The notes under the pieces: generated by a model
What the model was told of the DNA's origin: nothing
Databases searched by the model: none
What the model saw: only the letters and a program-made list of their open reading frames with translations
Assembly: GCA_963660435.1 (NCBI GenBank)
Contig: CAVKYI010000001.1
Coordinates: 186,001 to 250,000 of the forward strand
Direction of reading: 5' to 3'
DNA length: 64,000 nt
Origin: Hallerella sp963660435
GTDB taxonomy: Bacteria; Fibrobacterota; Fibrobacteria; Fibrobacterales; Fibrobacteraceae
Made by a program: the position numbers and the translations under genes
Part shown: positions 33,206 to 42,038 of the stretch, in pieces
How the letters are laid out: the number at the start of each line of letters is the position of its first letter
How positions within the stretch are numbered: position 1 is the first letter of the stretch

Positions 33206-36200
33206 ATGTTTCACAAAGTACTGGTTGCCAATCGCGGCGAAATCGCTTGTCGAATCATTCGTTCGCTAAGGGAAATGGGCGTCAAGTCGGTTGCCGTCTA
33301 TTCGGATCCGGATGAAAGCGCGGCGCATGTCCTGAAGGCCGACGAAGCCGTTCGGATCGGTCCCGCCGCGGCAAAGGAAAGTTATCTTGATGTGGAGGCG
33401 ATTTTATCCGCCATTGAAAAGACCGGTGCGGAAGCGGTGCATCCGGGATATGGCTTTTTGAGCGAAAACGCGGAATTCGCGAAAATCCTGGAGCAGAACG
33501 GAGTAGCCTTTATCGGTCCGACGCCAAGCCAGCTGACGGAATTCGGCTTGAAGCATCGAAGCAAGGAACTTGCCCGGGAATTCGGCGTTCCTCTTGTTCC
33601 GGGAACGGGACTTTTGCAGGACATCGAGGAAGCCGTGGTGGCAGCGGAAAAAATTGGTTATCCGATTATGTTGAAAAGCACCGCGGGCGGTGGCGGAATC
33701 GGAATGACCGTTTGCCGTTGCGAAAGGGAACTCCGCGAAAGCTATGATCGGATCAAGCGGCTGAGCGAGAACAACTTCAAGAACGCGGGGCTTTTCGTTG
33801 AAAAGTACGTGGAGCGCGGACGCCATGTCGAAGTGCAGATCTTTGGCGATGGCGAAGGAAATGCGGTTGTGCTCGGTGAACGCGACTGCTCGGTGCAGCG
33901 TCGCAACCAGAAGGTCATCGAGGAGACTCCCGCTCCGAATCTTCCCGAAAAAACGCGTCGGGAATTGCATGAAGCGGCTCTGCGCCTTGTGCAGGGAGTC
34001 AAGTATCGTTCGGCGGGAACGGTGGAATTCATCTATGATGCCAAGGAAGACAGATTTTATTTTCTGGAAGTGAACACGCGCTTGCAGGTGGAACATGGCG
34101 TGACGGAAACAGTCTTCGGCGTGGATCTTGTTCGCTGGATGATTGAACTTGCCGCGGGAATTCGTCCGTTTAGGATTGGAGAAACGTTTACGCCTAAAGG
34201 CCATGCGATGGAATTTCGCGTCTATGCGGAAGATCCGGGGAAGAACTACCGTCCGTCGAGCGGCCTGCTTTCGGAAGTCGAGTTCCCGGATGTCCGGGTC
34301 GATACCTGGATTTCGCGCGGAACGGAAGTCAGCGCCTTTTACGATCCGCTGCTTGCGAAAGTCATTGTAGCCGGGAAGGATCGGGCGGAAAATATCGAAA
34401 AGTCGAAAATCGCCTTGGCGAAAGTTCGCATTTGCGGATTCGAAACGAACATCAAGCTTTTGCAAGATGTTCTTGAAATGGATGCCTTTGTCTCGGGCAA
34501 TGTCTCGACATGGATCTTGAACGATTACCGCTATAAAAATCGGACATTTGAAATTCTCGCTCCCGGCTTGCAGACTACTGTCCAGGACTATCCGGGGCGT
34601 TTGAAGCTCTGGGATGTGGGTATTCCGCCTTCCGGTCCGATGGATAATTACAGCTTCCGCCTGGCGAACAAGATCGTCGGGAATGCGGACGACGCGGCGG
34701 GTATCGAGATGACCCTTTCCGGCTGTTCCCTCTGCTTTCATACGGATGCCCTTGTCGCGTGGACTGGCGGCGACTTCCCTGCGAAGCTGAACGGGAAGCC
34801 CTGTCCGAAGAATGTTCCGGTCGAGGTAAAAGACGGCGATATTCTCAAGTTCGGTCTTACGAGGCTCGGAGAGCGCGCCTATCTCGCTGTTCGCGGTGGA
34901 ATCGATGTCCCGGATTATCTAGGGAGCAAATCGACTTTTACGCTTGGCGGTTTTGGCGGTCACGGTGGGCGCGCGCTTCTGGCGGGAGACATCCTGCACA
35001 TAGGAAACGATGTCTCGGGAAATCCGATCGTTCCGTCGGAAAAGGCCGTTCCGGAGATTTCGTCCGAGTGGAAGATCGGCGTGATGTACGGTCCGCACGG
35101 CGCACCGGATTACCTGACAGAAAATGACATGGACGAATTCTTCGCGGCAACTTGGGAAGTTCATTACAACTCCTCGCGCACGGGAATACGCTTGATTGGA
35201 CCTCAGCCAAAGTGGGCGCGTCCCGATGGCGGCGAGGCGGGACTTCATCCTTCGAATCTTCACGATAACGCATACGCTGTCGGAACGGTTGACTTCACGG
35301 GAGACATGCCGATTATTCTTGGTGTCGATGGGCCGAGCCTTGGCGGCTTTGCCTGCCCGGTGACGATCGTTTCCGCGGAACTCTGGAAGATGGGCGAACT
35401 CCGCAGTGGCGACAAGGTGAAGTTCATCCCGATTACCGCGCAAAAGGCGGAAGAGATTCGCCTGGCGCGCGAAGCGAACCTGCAGAATCCGGCGAAGGCT
35501 TCTGCCGAAATTCCGCTTTTGGAAGCGTCTCCCGTGACGACACCGATTGTCGCGGAGTTCCATGCGGAAAACGAAATGGAACATGTCGTTGTCCGCGCAG
35601 ACGGCGATGACTATGTGCTTCTGGAATTTGGGCCGAACCGAATCGACTTGCGGCTTCGCTTTACGGCACACGCCTGGATGTTGGCGGTGAAGGAACAATT
35701 CAAGGACTTCGTCATCGATGTGACTCCCGGGATTCGCTCCATCCAGATTCACTACGACATTCGGAAAATTCGCCAGTGGGAAATATTGCGGAAGCTCGCC
35801 GAACTTTCGGAACATTTGAAGAAGAATAAAATGACGAAGGTCGCAACCCGGACAGTCTATCTGCCGCTTTCGTGGGACGATCCGCAGACGCGTATCGCGA
35901 TACAGAAATACGTGACGACGGTTCGTCCGGGCGCTCCGTGGTGCACCCCGAACAATATCGAATTCATCCGTCGCGTAAACGGCCTGGATTCCGTGGAAGA
36001 TGTCAAGAAAATCGTCTTTGACGCGGACTATCTCGTGATGGGTCTTGGCGACGTCTATCTGGGCGCACCCGTGGCGACTCCGCTTGACCCGAGGCATCGC
36101 CTGGTGACGACAAAGTACAATCCGGCGAGAACCTGGACTCCCGAAAATGCGGTCGGAATCGGCGGAGCCTATATGTGCGTCTATGGCATGGAAGGTCCCG

Positions 36201-36796
36201 GTGGCTACCAGTTCGTGGGAAGGACCGTGCAGATGTGGAACCGTTTCAAGCGGACGAGCGATTTCCCGCTTCCGTATCTGCTGCGATTCTTTGACCGGAT
36301 TCGCTTCTACGAAGTGGGCGCTGATGAACTGCTGCAGATGCGCAAGGACTTTGTCGCGGGGAAGTTCCACGTAAAGATCGAGGAAAGTTCGTTCGACATC
36401 CTGGAATACGAAAAATTTCTCGCCGAAAATGCGGAATCCATCGAAGCCTTTGAATCCAAACGCAAAAAAGCGTTTGAAGAGGAAAAGGAACGCTGGATTG
36501 CGACAGGACAGTTTACGTTTGAAAGCCACAGCGCGGCATCCGCTCCGGTTCTCGAAGCGACCCTTGCCGAGGGCGAGGAAGGAGTTTATTCCCCAGTCTC
36601 GGGAAGCCTCTGGAAACTGTCTGTCGATAAGGTCGGAACCAAGGTGAAGGCGGGAGAAACGCTGGCGATTCTCGAAAGCATGAAAACGGAAATTCCCGTT
36701 GTCGCCGACGAAGATTTCGTAGTGACGCAAATCTTTGCGAAACCCGCGACAGAAGTCCGCTCCGGACAGTGTCTGTTTGCGGTCAAGAACGCTTGA
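33206..36796 (+). CDS. Biotin-dependent urea/guanidine carboxylase
   Basis: A 1196-aa multidomain enzyme: biotin carboxylase (residues 1 to about 450; KVLVANRGEIACRIIRSLRE, STAGGGGIGM, FLEVNTRLQVEHGVTE), then the KipA/KipI-like carboxyltransferase region (TVQDYPGRLKLWDVGIPPSG, PTRLIGPQ-like segment, and GLGDVYLGAPVATPLDPRHR), then a C-terminal biotinyl domain with LESMKTE (Lys1160; most biotin proteins have AMKM). It carboxylates urea to allophanate or guanidine to carboxyguanidine. The presence of UAAP1/UAAP2 genes favours guanidine. The start at 33206 follows GGAGAAAG; the ATG at 33185 lies inside the previous gene. Confidence 0.92.
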   Translation: MFHKVLVANRGEIACRIIRSLREMGVKSVAVYSDPDESAAHVLKADEAVRIGPAAAKESYLDVEAILSAIEKTGAEAVHPGYGFLSENAEFAKILEQNGVAFIGPTPSQLTEFGLKHRSKELAREFGVPLVPGTGLLQDIEEAVVAAEKIGYPIMLKSTAGGGGIGMTVCRCERELRESYDRIKRLSENNFKNAGLFVEKYVERGRHVEVQIFGDGEGNAVVLGERDCSVQRRNQKVIEETPAPNLPEKTRRELHEAALRLVQGVKYRSAGTVEFIYDAKEDRFYFLEVNTRLQVEHGVTETVFGVDLVRWMIELAAGIRPFRIGETFTPKGHAMEFRVYAEDPGKNYRPSSGLLSEVEFPDVRVDTWISRGTEVSAFYDPLLAKVIVAGKDRAENIEKSKIALAKVRICGFETNIKLLQDVLEMDAFVSGNVSTWILNDYRYKNRTFEILAPGLQTTVQDYPGRLKLWDVGIPPSGPMDNYSFRLANKIVGNADDAAGIEMTLSGCSLCFHTDALVAWTGGDFPAKLNGKPCPKNVPVEVKDGDILKFGLTRLGERAYLAVRGGIDVPDYLGSKSTFTLGGFGGHGGRALLAGDILHIGNDVSGNPIVPSEKAVPEISSEWKIGVMYGPHGAPDYLTENDMDEFFAATWEVHYNSSRTGIRLIGPQPKWARPDGGEAGLHPSNLHDNAYAVGTVDFTGDMPIILGVDGPSLGGFACPVTIVSAELWKMGELRSGDKVKFIPITAQKAEEIRLAREANLQNPAKASAEIPLLEASPVTTPIVAEFHAENEMEHVVVRADGDDYVLLEFGPNRIDLRLRFTAHAWMLAVKEQFKDFVIDVTPGIRSIQIHYDIRKIRQWEILRKLAELSEHLKKNKMTKVATRTVYLPLSWDDPQTRIAIQKYVTTVRPGAPWCTPNNIEFIRRVNGLDSVEDVKKIVFDADYLVMGLGDVYLGAPVATPLDPRHRLVTTKYNPARTWTPENAVGIGGAYMCVYGMEGPGGYQFVGRTVQMWNRFKRTSDFPLPYLLRFFDRIRFYEVGADELLQMRKDFVAGKFHVKIEESSFDILEYEKFLAENAESIEAFESKRKKAFEEEKERWIATGQFTFESHSAASAPVLEATLAEGEEGVYSPVSGSLWKLSVDKVGTKVKAGETLAILESMKTEIPVVADEDFVVTQIFAKPATEVRSGQCLFAVKNA

Positions 36797-36817
36797 AGAA
36801 TCTCCAGTCTTCAGGAA

Positions 36818-36849
36818 AAGTGGCCCGTCGTTAGGCGGGTCGCTTTTGT
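36818..36849. terminator. Bidirectional terminator between the carboxylase operon and pheS
   Basis: The AAGTGGCCCG/CGGGTCGCTT stem (two G-T pairs, loop 36828-36835) is followed by TTTGTTT on plus and by TTTTCC on minus. It sits between convergent genes. Confidence 0.75.
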
Positions 36850-36862
36850 TTAAAATCCGCTT

Positions 36863-37885
36863 TTAGAATTGGCTCAGGAATCGCTGGTCGTTCGCCGTCA
36901 GGAGCCCTATTTCCGGGATTTCGTGGCGGAGCATCGCGATGCGGTCAAGCCCGAAGCCGAAGGCGAATCCCGTGTACTTTTCGGGATCGATTCCGCAATT
37001 CTTGAAAACGTTCGGATCGACAGATCCGCAACCGCCGATTTCCATCCAGCCCGTTCCCTTGCAACGCTTGCAGCCCTTGCCACCGCAGAAGACGCAGCTT
37101 ACGTCCATTTCCGCGGAAGGTTCCGTAAACGGGAAGAAGCTCGGACGGAAACGCGTTTTTACGCCTTCGCCGAAAAGCTTGTTCATGAAAATCTGGAGAA
37201 CGCCCTTGAGCTGCGCAAAGGTAATCGTTTCATCGACGACCAGGCCTTCGCATTGCTGGAACATCGGAGCGTGCGTCGCATCGTTATCGACGCGGAAAAC
37301 ATGTCCCGGCGCGATCATCCGGAAAGGCGGCTTGTGCGTTTCCATGTAATGGATCTGCGTGTCGGAAGTTTGCGTGCGAAGCATGACCTTGTCGCCCAGG
37401 TAGAAAGTATCCTGCATGTCGCGGCTCGGATGGTCGGGCGGCGTGTTGAGCGCTTCGAAGTTATACCAGTCCGTTTCGATATCCTTTCCCGAATCGACGG
37501 CGAATCCCATTTGCGAGAAGAAGTCGATGATCTCTTCGCGAACGTCATAGACCGGATGCGTGGAACCGGCGGGAATGCCGTTGCCCGGCAGGCTGATATC
37601 CGTCCAGCCTTTTTCGAGTTCCGCTTCGAGAGCTTTCTTCTTCGCTTCTTCGAGCGCCTTGTCGATTTTTTCGGAGACGCTCTGCTTCAGTTCGTTGACG
37701 AGCTTTCCAAAAGAGGGTCGCTCTTCGGCGGAGAGGTTCGCCATCTGCTTCATGAGACCGGTAATCTGGCCCTTTTTGCCGAGCCACTTGACGCGGAGCG
37801 CATCGACGGCTTCCTTGACATTGAGCTTCGTTTCGGCGAGTTCCGTTTCGAAGGCCTCGCGCATCTGGGAAAGTTTTTCGTTCAT
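36863..37885 (-). CDS. pheS: Phenylalanine-tRNA ligase alpha subunit
   Basis: The catalytic subunit of PheRS, 340 aa. It has an N-terminal coiled-coil for tRNA binding (first 90 residues) and the class II core with motif 2 THKPPFRMIAPGHVFRVDND and motif 3 GFAFGFGLDRIAMLRHEI. PheT is not next to it, unlike in many bacteria. A TATTTTTA element (37893-37900) is 7 nt before the ATG with no ribosome binding site, which predicts a leaderless mRNA. Confidence 0.96.
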   Translation of the reverse strand: MNEKLSQMREAFETELAETKLNVKEAVDALRVKWLGKKGQITGLMKQMANLSAEERPSFGKLVNELKQSVSEKIDKALEEAKKKALEAELEKGWTDISLPGNGIPAGSTHPVYDVREEIIDFFSQMGFAVDSGKDIETDWYNFEALNTPPDHPSRDMQDTFYLGDKVMLRTQTSDTQIHYMETHKPPFRMIAPGHVFRVDNDATHAPMFQQCEGLVVDETITFAQLKGVLQIFMNKLFGEGVKTRFRPSFFPFTEPSAEMDVSCVFCGGKGCKRCKGTGWMEIGGCGSVDPNVFKNCGIDPEKYTGFAFGFGLDRIAMLRHEIPEIGLLTANDQRFLSQF

Positions 37886-37892
37886 AACGCCC

Positions 37893-37900
37893 TAAAAATA
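37893..37900 (-). promoter_or_regulatory. -7-like element TATTTTTA before pheS
   Basis: Separated from the ATG by GGGCGTT only. Confidence 0.4.
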
Positions 37901-37934
37901 GAAAATTTGTGCTTGGAATCCTGGAAAAGAGCCT

Positions 37935-39101
37935 CTATCCTTCCAGTTTGTTCGAAAGATAATGCGGTGCCGTCTTTTTGACAAAGAAAATCGCCGATAC
38001 GAACAGAAGGACCGCGCAGCAGAAGAACATCGTCGCATACGAGAATGTTTCGGCGAGCGGTCCGCCGATGAGGATTCCGATTCCGATTCCCAGATCCCAG
38101 CCGGTGAGGTAGGTGCTTGTCGCGGTGCCGCGCTGGTCGTGTCTTGCGAGGTTTACGCACATGGTCTGGTATCCCGGAAAGACAAGTCCAAGGCCCGCTC
38201 CGATGAAGAATGCGGACAGGAGGAACAGTATCTGGTCGGGAACGAGAGAGAAAAGAAAATAGGCTGCGGTAACGAGTACAAGCCCGATGGAGACTAGGCG
38301 CGTCAGGTATCCGCGGTCGATGAGCTTTCCCGTGAGAAGCCTTGACGAAATAAGTCCGACAGCGATGAGCGCATAGAAGTATCCGGAACCGGAAAGATTG
38401 TTCTGGCGCGCATACAGGGCGACGTAGTTCGTGAGAGGACCATAGGCGCAACCGATGAAAAGCATGTTCAGAAACTGCGGGATCGCCCTGGTGAGGAAGA
38501 AACGGTCGAGAGAAAGTGGCGCGGCGTCTTTCTTGAGCGGCTTGTTCTTCGTCTTGATGGGAAGAATCAACGCAAGTCCGATGACGCACAGGATAAGCGA
38601 AAGAGCGATTACCGGATTGGCTCCACGGGATTCGTAGAGAAACATTCCTGTCATTGGACCCACCGCAAAGGCGAGATTTGTCGTGACGCCGAAGTATCCG
38701 ATGCCCTCGCCTCGTCTGCTCGAAGGAAGAACGTCTATGGCGATGGTGCTTCCCGCCGTGCTGGCTATTCCAAAACTGATCCCGTGCAAGAGCCGGATGA
38801 GGCCTAGGACAAAGAGCGCTCCGGCGGCGGCATATCCGATGAACATCGCCGAAAAGAGGAAGAAGGTGATGAAGTAGAGAGGCTTCCGCGAAAAACTATC
38901 GACCAGGAATCCGGCAAACGGGCGGCAAAACAGCGCGCCGATCGTGTAGAGCGAAATGATGATGCCGGAAACGGTCGCTCCCGCGTGGAATTTTTCAAGG
39001 ATGTATAGGGGAAGAATCGGCAGAAGTTCGTAGAATGCGAAAAACAAGAGAAAGTTTGTAATGCCGACGAGGACGAAGGCTTTGGACCAAAGTTTTTCCA
39101 T
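37935..39101 (-). CDS. MFS transporter, drug:H+ antiporter-like
   Basis: A 388-aa protein with about 12 membrane helices, starting MEKLWSKAFVLVGITNFLLF. The loop 2-3 motif is GFLVDSFSRKPLY, and GYFGVTTNLAFAVGPMTGMF resembles motif C of antiporters. Substrate unknown; sugar or drug efflux is possible. The start at 39101 is chosen because the 42 residues upstream in frame are Arg/Cys-rich and unlike an MFS protein. TATCTTCC at 39107-39114 ends 5 nt before the ATG, another leaderless candidate. Confidence 0.82.
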   Translation of the reverse strand: MEKLWSKAFVLVGITNFLLFFAFYELLPILPLYILEKFHAGATVSGIIISLYTIGALFCRPFAGFLVDSFSRKPLYFITFFLFSAMFIGYAAAGALFVLGLIRLLHGISFGIASTAGSTIAIDVLPSSRRGEGIGYFGVTTNLAFAVGPMTGMFLYESRGANPVIALSLILCVIGLALILPIKTKNKPLKKDAAPLSLDRFFLTRAIPQFLNMLFIGCAYGPLTNYVALYARQNNLSGSGYFYALIAVGLISSRLLTGKLIDRGYLTRLVSIGLVLVTAAYFLFSLVPDQILFLLSAFFIGAGLGLVFPGYQTMCVNLARHDQRGTATSTYLTGWDLGIGIGILIGGPLAETFSYATMFFCCAVLLFVSAIFFVKKTAPHYLSNKLEG

Positions 39102-39124
39102 GGCTCGGAAGATAGAATTTTTTC

Positions 39125-39132
39125 TACATTTG
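39125..39132 (+). promoter_or_regulatory. -7 element TACATTTG of adenylate kinase
   Basis: Exact TAnnTTTG match, 31 bp upstream of the ATG, which has its own GAGG site. Confidence 0.5.
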
Positions 39133-39163
39133 CGACAGATCAATTTTACAAGAGGATTCCAAT

Positions 39164-39760
39164 ATGGCAATTTCCGCTGTTCTGATTTTTGGCGCTCCGG
39201 GTTCCGGCAAGGGAACTGTCGGTGCAAAGCTCGCCGCGACGACCGCTCTCAAGCATCTTTCGACCGGGGATATTTTCCGCGGCATCGCACCGTCGAGCGA
39301 GTCGGGCAAGCTGCTCGCCTCCTATTCGAGCAAGGGACTTCTCGTTCCGGACGAGGCGACGGTCAAGATCTTTGCGCGTTACGTGGAAGGCCTGGTGAAC
39401 ACGAACCGCCTGAATCCGGACAAGGACACGCTTCTTCTCGACGGCATTCCCCGTACGGAATCCCAGGTCGATCTGATTCGCCCGATCGTCGATGTCAAGC
39501 ACATTTTCGTTTTGGACATCAAGGACGAAGCGACAATCGTCGCCCGCCTTTTGAATCGCGCAAAGATCGAAGGTCGCAAGGACGACGCCGACGAGAACGT
39601 CATCAAGAATCGCCTGAAAGTCTATCGCGAATCCACGGCGAAGGTTCTCGAAAAGTACGATTCGAAAATCGTCAGCCACATCACGGGCGACAATACTCCG
39701 GACGAAGTCTTTTTGGACGTGCTCAAGGCTTACGTGGATTTTACCAAGTACGCCAAGTAG
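39164..39760 (+). CDS. adk: Adenylate kinase (short, no zinc LID)
   Basis: Interconverts AMP + ATP and 2 ADP. P-loop GAPGSGKGTVGAKL, AMP-binding HLSTGDIFRG, DGIPRTESQ (most Adk proteins have DGFPRT), and RLLNRAKIEGRKDDADENVI near the LID. The length of 198 aa with no zinc-finger LID marks the short type. A GAGG site precedes the ATG. It reads divergently from the MFS gene. Confidence 0.9.
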   Translation: MAISAVLIFGAPGSGKGTVGAKLAATTALKHLSTGDIFRGIAPSSESGKLLASYSSKGLLVPDEATVKIFARYVEGLVNTNRLNPDKDTLLLDGIPRTESQVDLIRPIVDVKHIFVLDIKDEATIVARLLNRAKIEGRKDDADENVIKNRLKVYRESTAKVLEKYDSKIVSHITGDNTPDEVFLDVLKAYVDFTKYAK

Positions 39761-39778
39761 CTTTCTTCGAAAAGCGCA

Positions 39779-39812
39779 AAAAAGGAAACCGCGCTGTCGG
39801 TTCCCTTTTTTT
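39779..39812 (+). terminator. Terminator of adk
   Basis: AAAGGAAACC pairs with GGTTCCCTTT (one mismatch), followed by TTTT. Confidence 0.8.
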
Positions 39813-39855
39813 GTCTTGCAAGCGTTAGGCTTGTGGTATCGGGGACTTTTTGTCC

Positions 39856-41244
39856 CTATGTTTCGAAGCGTCTTCTCTGCTCTTCCCGAAGCCTTTTGCG
39901 GGCTCGGCTTCCGAGACGTCTTCCGGAATGGGTTCGCGGCAATGGAGATTCTGCATTTTGCGCAGGATTCACTTGACGATTTTCTTCGCCGGGGCTTTTT
40001 TCCTGGCGAGAAGGTCTTCCTTGCTTGGGACGGTTTCCGTGTTTCGGACCGCGGAACCTGGAATTTCTCGCTTCGCTTTCGGGGGTTTCCTGTTGCGGGG
40101 GAGGCAGCTTCTCGAGGATGCCCGGATCGCCTTCGGGAATCCGGATTCGCGTCAGTTTTTCGATTGCGCGCAGATCGCTTTCCTCGTCTGGTGCGCAGAA
40201 TGAAATCGCTACGCCGTCTTTTCCTGCGCGGGCAGTCCGACCGATGCGATGCACGAACGTTTCGGGAACATCGGGCAGGTCGTAGTTGAAAACGTGAGAA
40301 ACGCTATCGACATCGATTCCGCGGGCGGCAATATCGGTTGCGACAAGAACCCGAATCTGTTCCGTCTTGAAGTTTCCAAGGGCTTCCTGGCGCCGATTCT
40401 GGCTCTTGTTCCCGTGAATTGCCGCGCAGGTGATTTTCGCCTTTTCGAGAACACGGACTATCTTGTCCGCCCCATGCTTTGTCCGCGTGAAGACGAGGAC
40501 CTTTTTCATCTCGGGATGTTCGACGAGCATTTCCTTGAGAAGCGCACCCTTGCGCCTCTTGTCGATGCGGTAGAGTTCCTGTCGGATGCGCTCGATGGGC
40601 GTACTCTGTGGCGCGACTTCCACCCGAACGGGATTTGTTCGGAGAATCGATGCGGCGAGCCTTGTGATTTCGGGAGGCATTGTCGCGCTAAAGAAAAGGT
40701 TCTGTCGATTCTGGGGAAGCTGCGCGACGACTTTCCGGATGTCGTGGATGAATCCCATGTCGAGCATCCGGTCCGCTTCGTCGAGGACAAAGTACTGCAA
40801 TTTCTTGAGGCTTATCACGCGCTGCTGGATAAGATCGAGAAGACGCCCCGGCGTCGCGACAAGAATATCGACGCCTTGGGAAAGCGCCCTTTTTTGCGGG
40901 AGGTCGCTCACGCCGCCGAAAATGCATGCGCTCGTAATCGGCGTGAACTTCTTGTACATTTCAAAGCAGTCGGCGACCTGGATCGCGAGTTCTCTTGTCG
41001 GGAGCAGGACCAGGACGCGGATAGGCTTCTGCCCTTTCCAGACTCCGTCCTGGAGGATGTTCTGCAGAATGGGAAGCGCGAATGCGGCCGTCTTGCCGGT
41101 TCCTGTCTGGGCGATGCCCATCAGGTCCTTGCGTTCGAGAACGGGCGGAATCGCCTTTTCCTGTATCGGCGTGGGACTCGTGTAGCCTGCGTCGTCGATC
41201 GCTCGCTTGAGGCTTTCGTCCAGGGGAAGTTCTGAAAATTTCAT
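39856..41244 (-). CDS. DEAD-box RNA helicase, RhlE-like
   Basis: A 462-aa ATP-dependent RNA helicase. Motifs: PTPIQEKAIPPVLERKDLMG, Walker A AQTGTGKT, PTRELAIQ, VLDEADRMLDMGF, FSATMPPE, and HRIGRTARAG. After about residue 370 comes a disordered tail rich in Pro, Arg, Glu and Gln, typical of RhlE proteins. The start at 41244 is used; an upstream frame start at 41280 adds only 12 residues. Ribosome biogenesis or RNA decay is the usual role. Confidence 0.92.
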   Translation of the reverse strand: MKFSELPLDESLKRAIDDAGYTSPTPIQEKAIPPVLERKDLMGIAQTGTGKTAAFALPILQNILQDGVWKGQKPIRVLVLLPTRELAIQVADCFEMYKKFTPITSACIFGGVSDLPQKRALSQGVDILVATPGRLLDLIQQRVISLKKLQYFVLDEADRMLDMGFIHDIRKVVAQLPQNRQNLFFSATMPPEITRLAASILRTNPVRVEVAPQSTPIERIRQELYRIDKRRKGALLKEMLVEHPEMKKVLVFTRTKHGADKIVRVLEKAKITCAAIHGNKSQNRRQEALGNFKTEQIRVLVATDIAARGIDVDSVSHVFNYDLPDVPETFVHRIGRTARAGKDGVAISFCAPDEESDLRAIEKLTRIRIPEGDPGILEKLPPPQQETPESEARNSRFRGPKHGNRPKQGRPSRQEKSPGEENRQVNPAQNAESPLPRTHSGRRLGSRARKRLREEQRRRFET

Positions 41245-41284
41245 ATTGCGCGCAAAGTTAGAAAATTTTGCTATATACATTTCG

Positions 41285-41977
41285 ATGCAAGGGTCTTTTA
41301 CGTTTCAGGCGATTGCGCATGTCCGGTCGGATTTCCCCGAAAAGTTCGGTATTCCGCGGCAAAGCGGTATTTTGAAAGACTTGACTTCGACGATCGTTTT
41401 CGAGGAAAGGTTTCGAAACGCGGATGCGCTCCGCGGACTGGAAGGCTTTTCGCACCTGTGGCTGCTCTGGATTTTTTCGGAAAACATTCGACGCGGTTTC
41501 AGCCCGACCGTTCGCCCTCCGCGTCTTGGCGGAAACCGGAGAATGGGCGTCTTTGCGACGCGTTCGTCCTTTCGACCGAATCCCGTCGCCCTTTCCGTCG
41601 TGAAAATCGAAAGAATCGAAACCGTTTTTCCTGAAGGTCCGAAAATCATCGTTTCGGGCGCAGACCTGATGGACGGCACCCCGATCATCGACATCAAACC
41701 GTATCTGCCCTATGCGGATTCGCTTCCCGAGGCGCGGGGAGGCTTTGCGGAAGAAATTCGTTTTTCTCCGCTTGCGGTTCGCATCCCGGAATCTCTTCTT
41801 GAAAAGATCCCGGAGGAAAAGCGCGAATCCCTGCGACTTGTCCTGTCGGAAGATCCTCGTCCGGCATACCGGAGAGATGCGACGAGAAGCTACGGAATCC
41901 GCTTTGCGAAATGGAACATCCGGTTCTCCGTGTCGGGGAATGTTCTCGACGTAACGGAAGTCGAAGGCCCGGTGTGA
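41285..41977 (+). CDS. trmO: tRNA (N6-threonylcarbamoyladenosine37-N6)-methyltransferase
   Basis: The TsaA/YaeB family, which methylates t6A37 of tRNA with SAM. The signature block is intact: GLEGFSHLWLLWIF, FSPTVRPPRLGGNRRMGVFA, TRSSFRPNPVALSVV, DGTPIIDIKPYLPYADSLPE, and the C-terminal DPRPAYRR. Its 230 aa match the E. coli protein in length. There is no ribosome binding site; TATATA (41272-41277) and TACATTTC (41276-41283) lie directly before the ATG, so a very short or absent leader is likely. Divergent from the helicase gene. Confidence 0.93.
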   Translation: MQGSFTFQAIAHVRSDFPEKFGIPRQSGILKDLTSTIVFEERFRNADALRGLEGFSHLWLLWIFSENIRRGFSPTVRPPRLGGNRRMGVFATRSSFRPNPVALSVVKIERIETVFPEGPKIIVSGADLMDGTPIIDIKPYLPYADSLPEARGGFAEEIRFSPLAVRIPESLLEKIPEEKRESLRLVLSEDPRPAYRRDATRSYGIRFAKWNIRFSVSGNVLDVTEVEGPV

Positions 41978-42026
41978 CGAATTTCGCATAAATCGAAATT
42001 TGTCATTTTTGACAGAAAAACGAAAC

Positions 42027-42034
42027 TACATTTG
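42027..42034 (+). promoter_or_regulatory. -7 element TACATTTG before sbcD
   Basis: Ends 4 nt before the ATG at 42039, so transcription would begin at or near the start codon. Confidence 0.5.
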
Positions 42035-42038
42035 GGGT

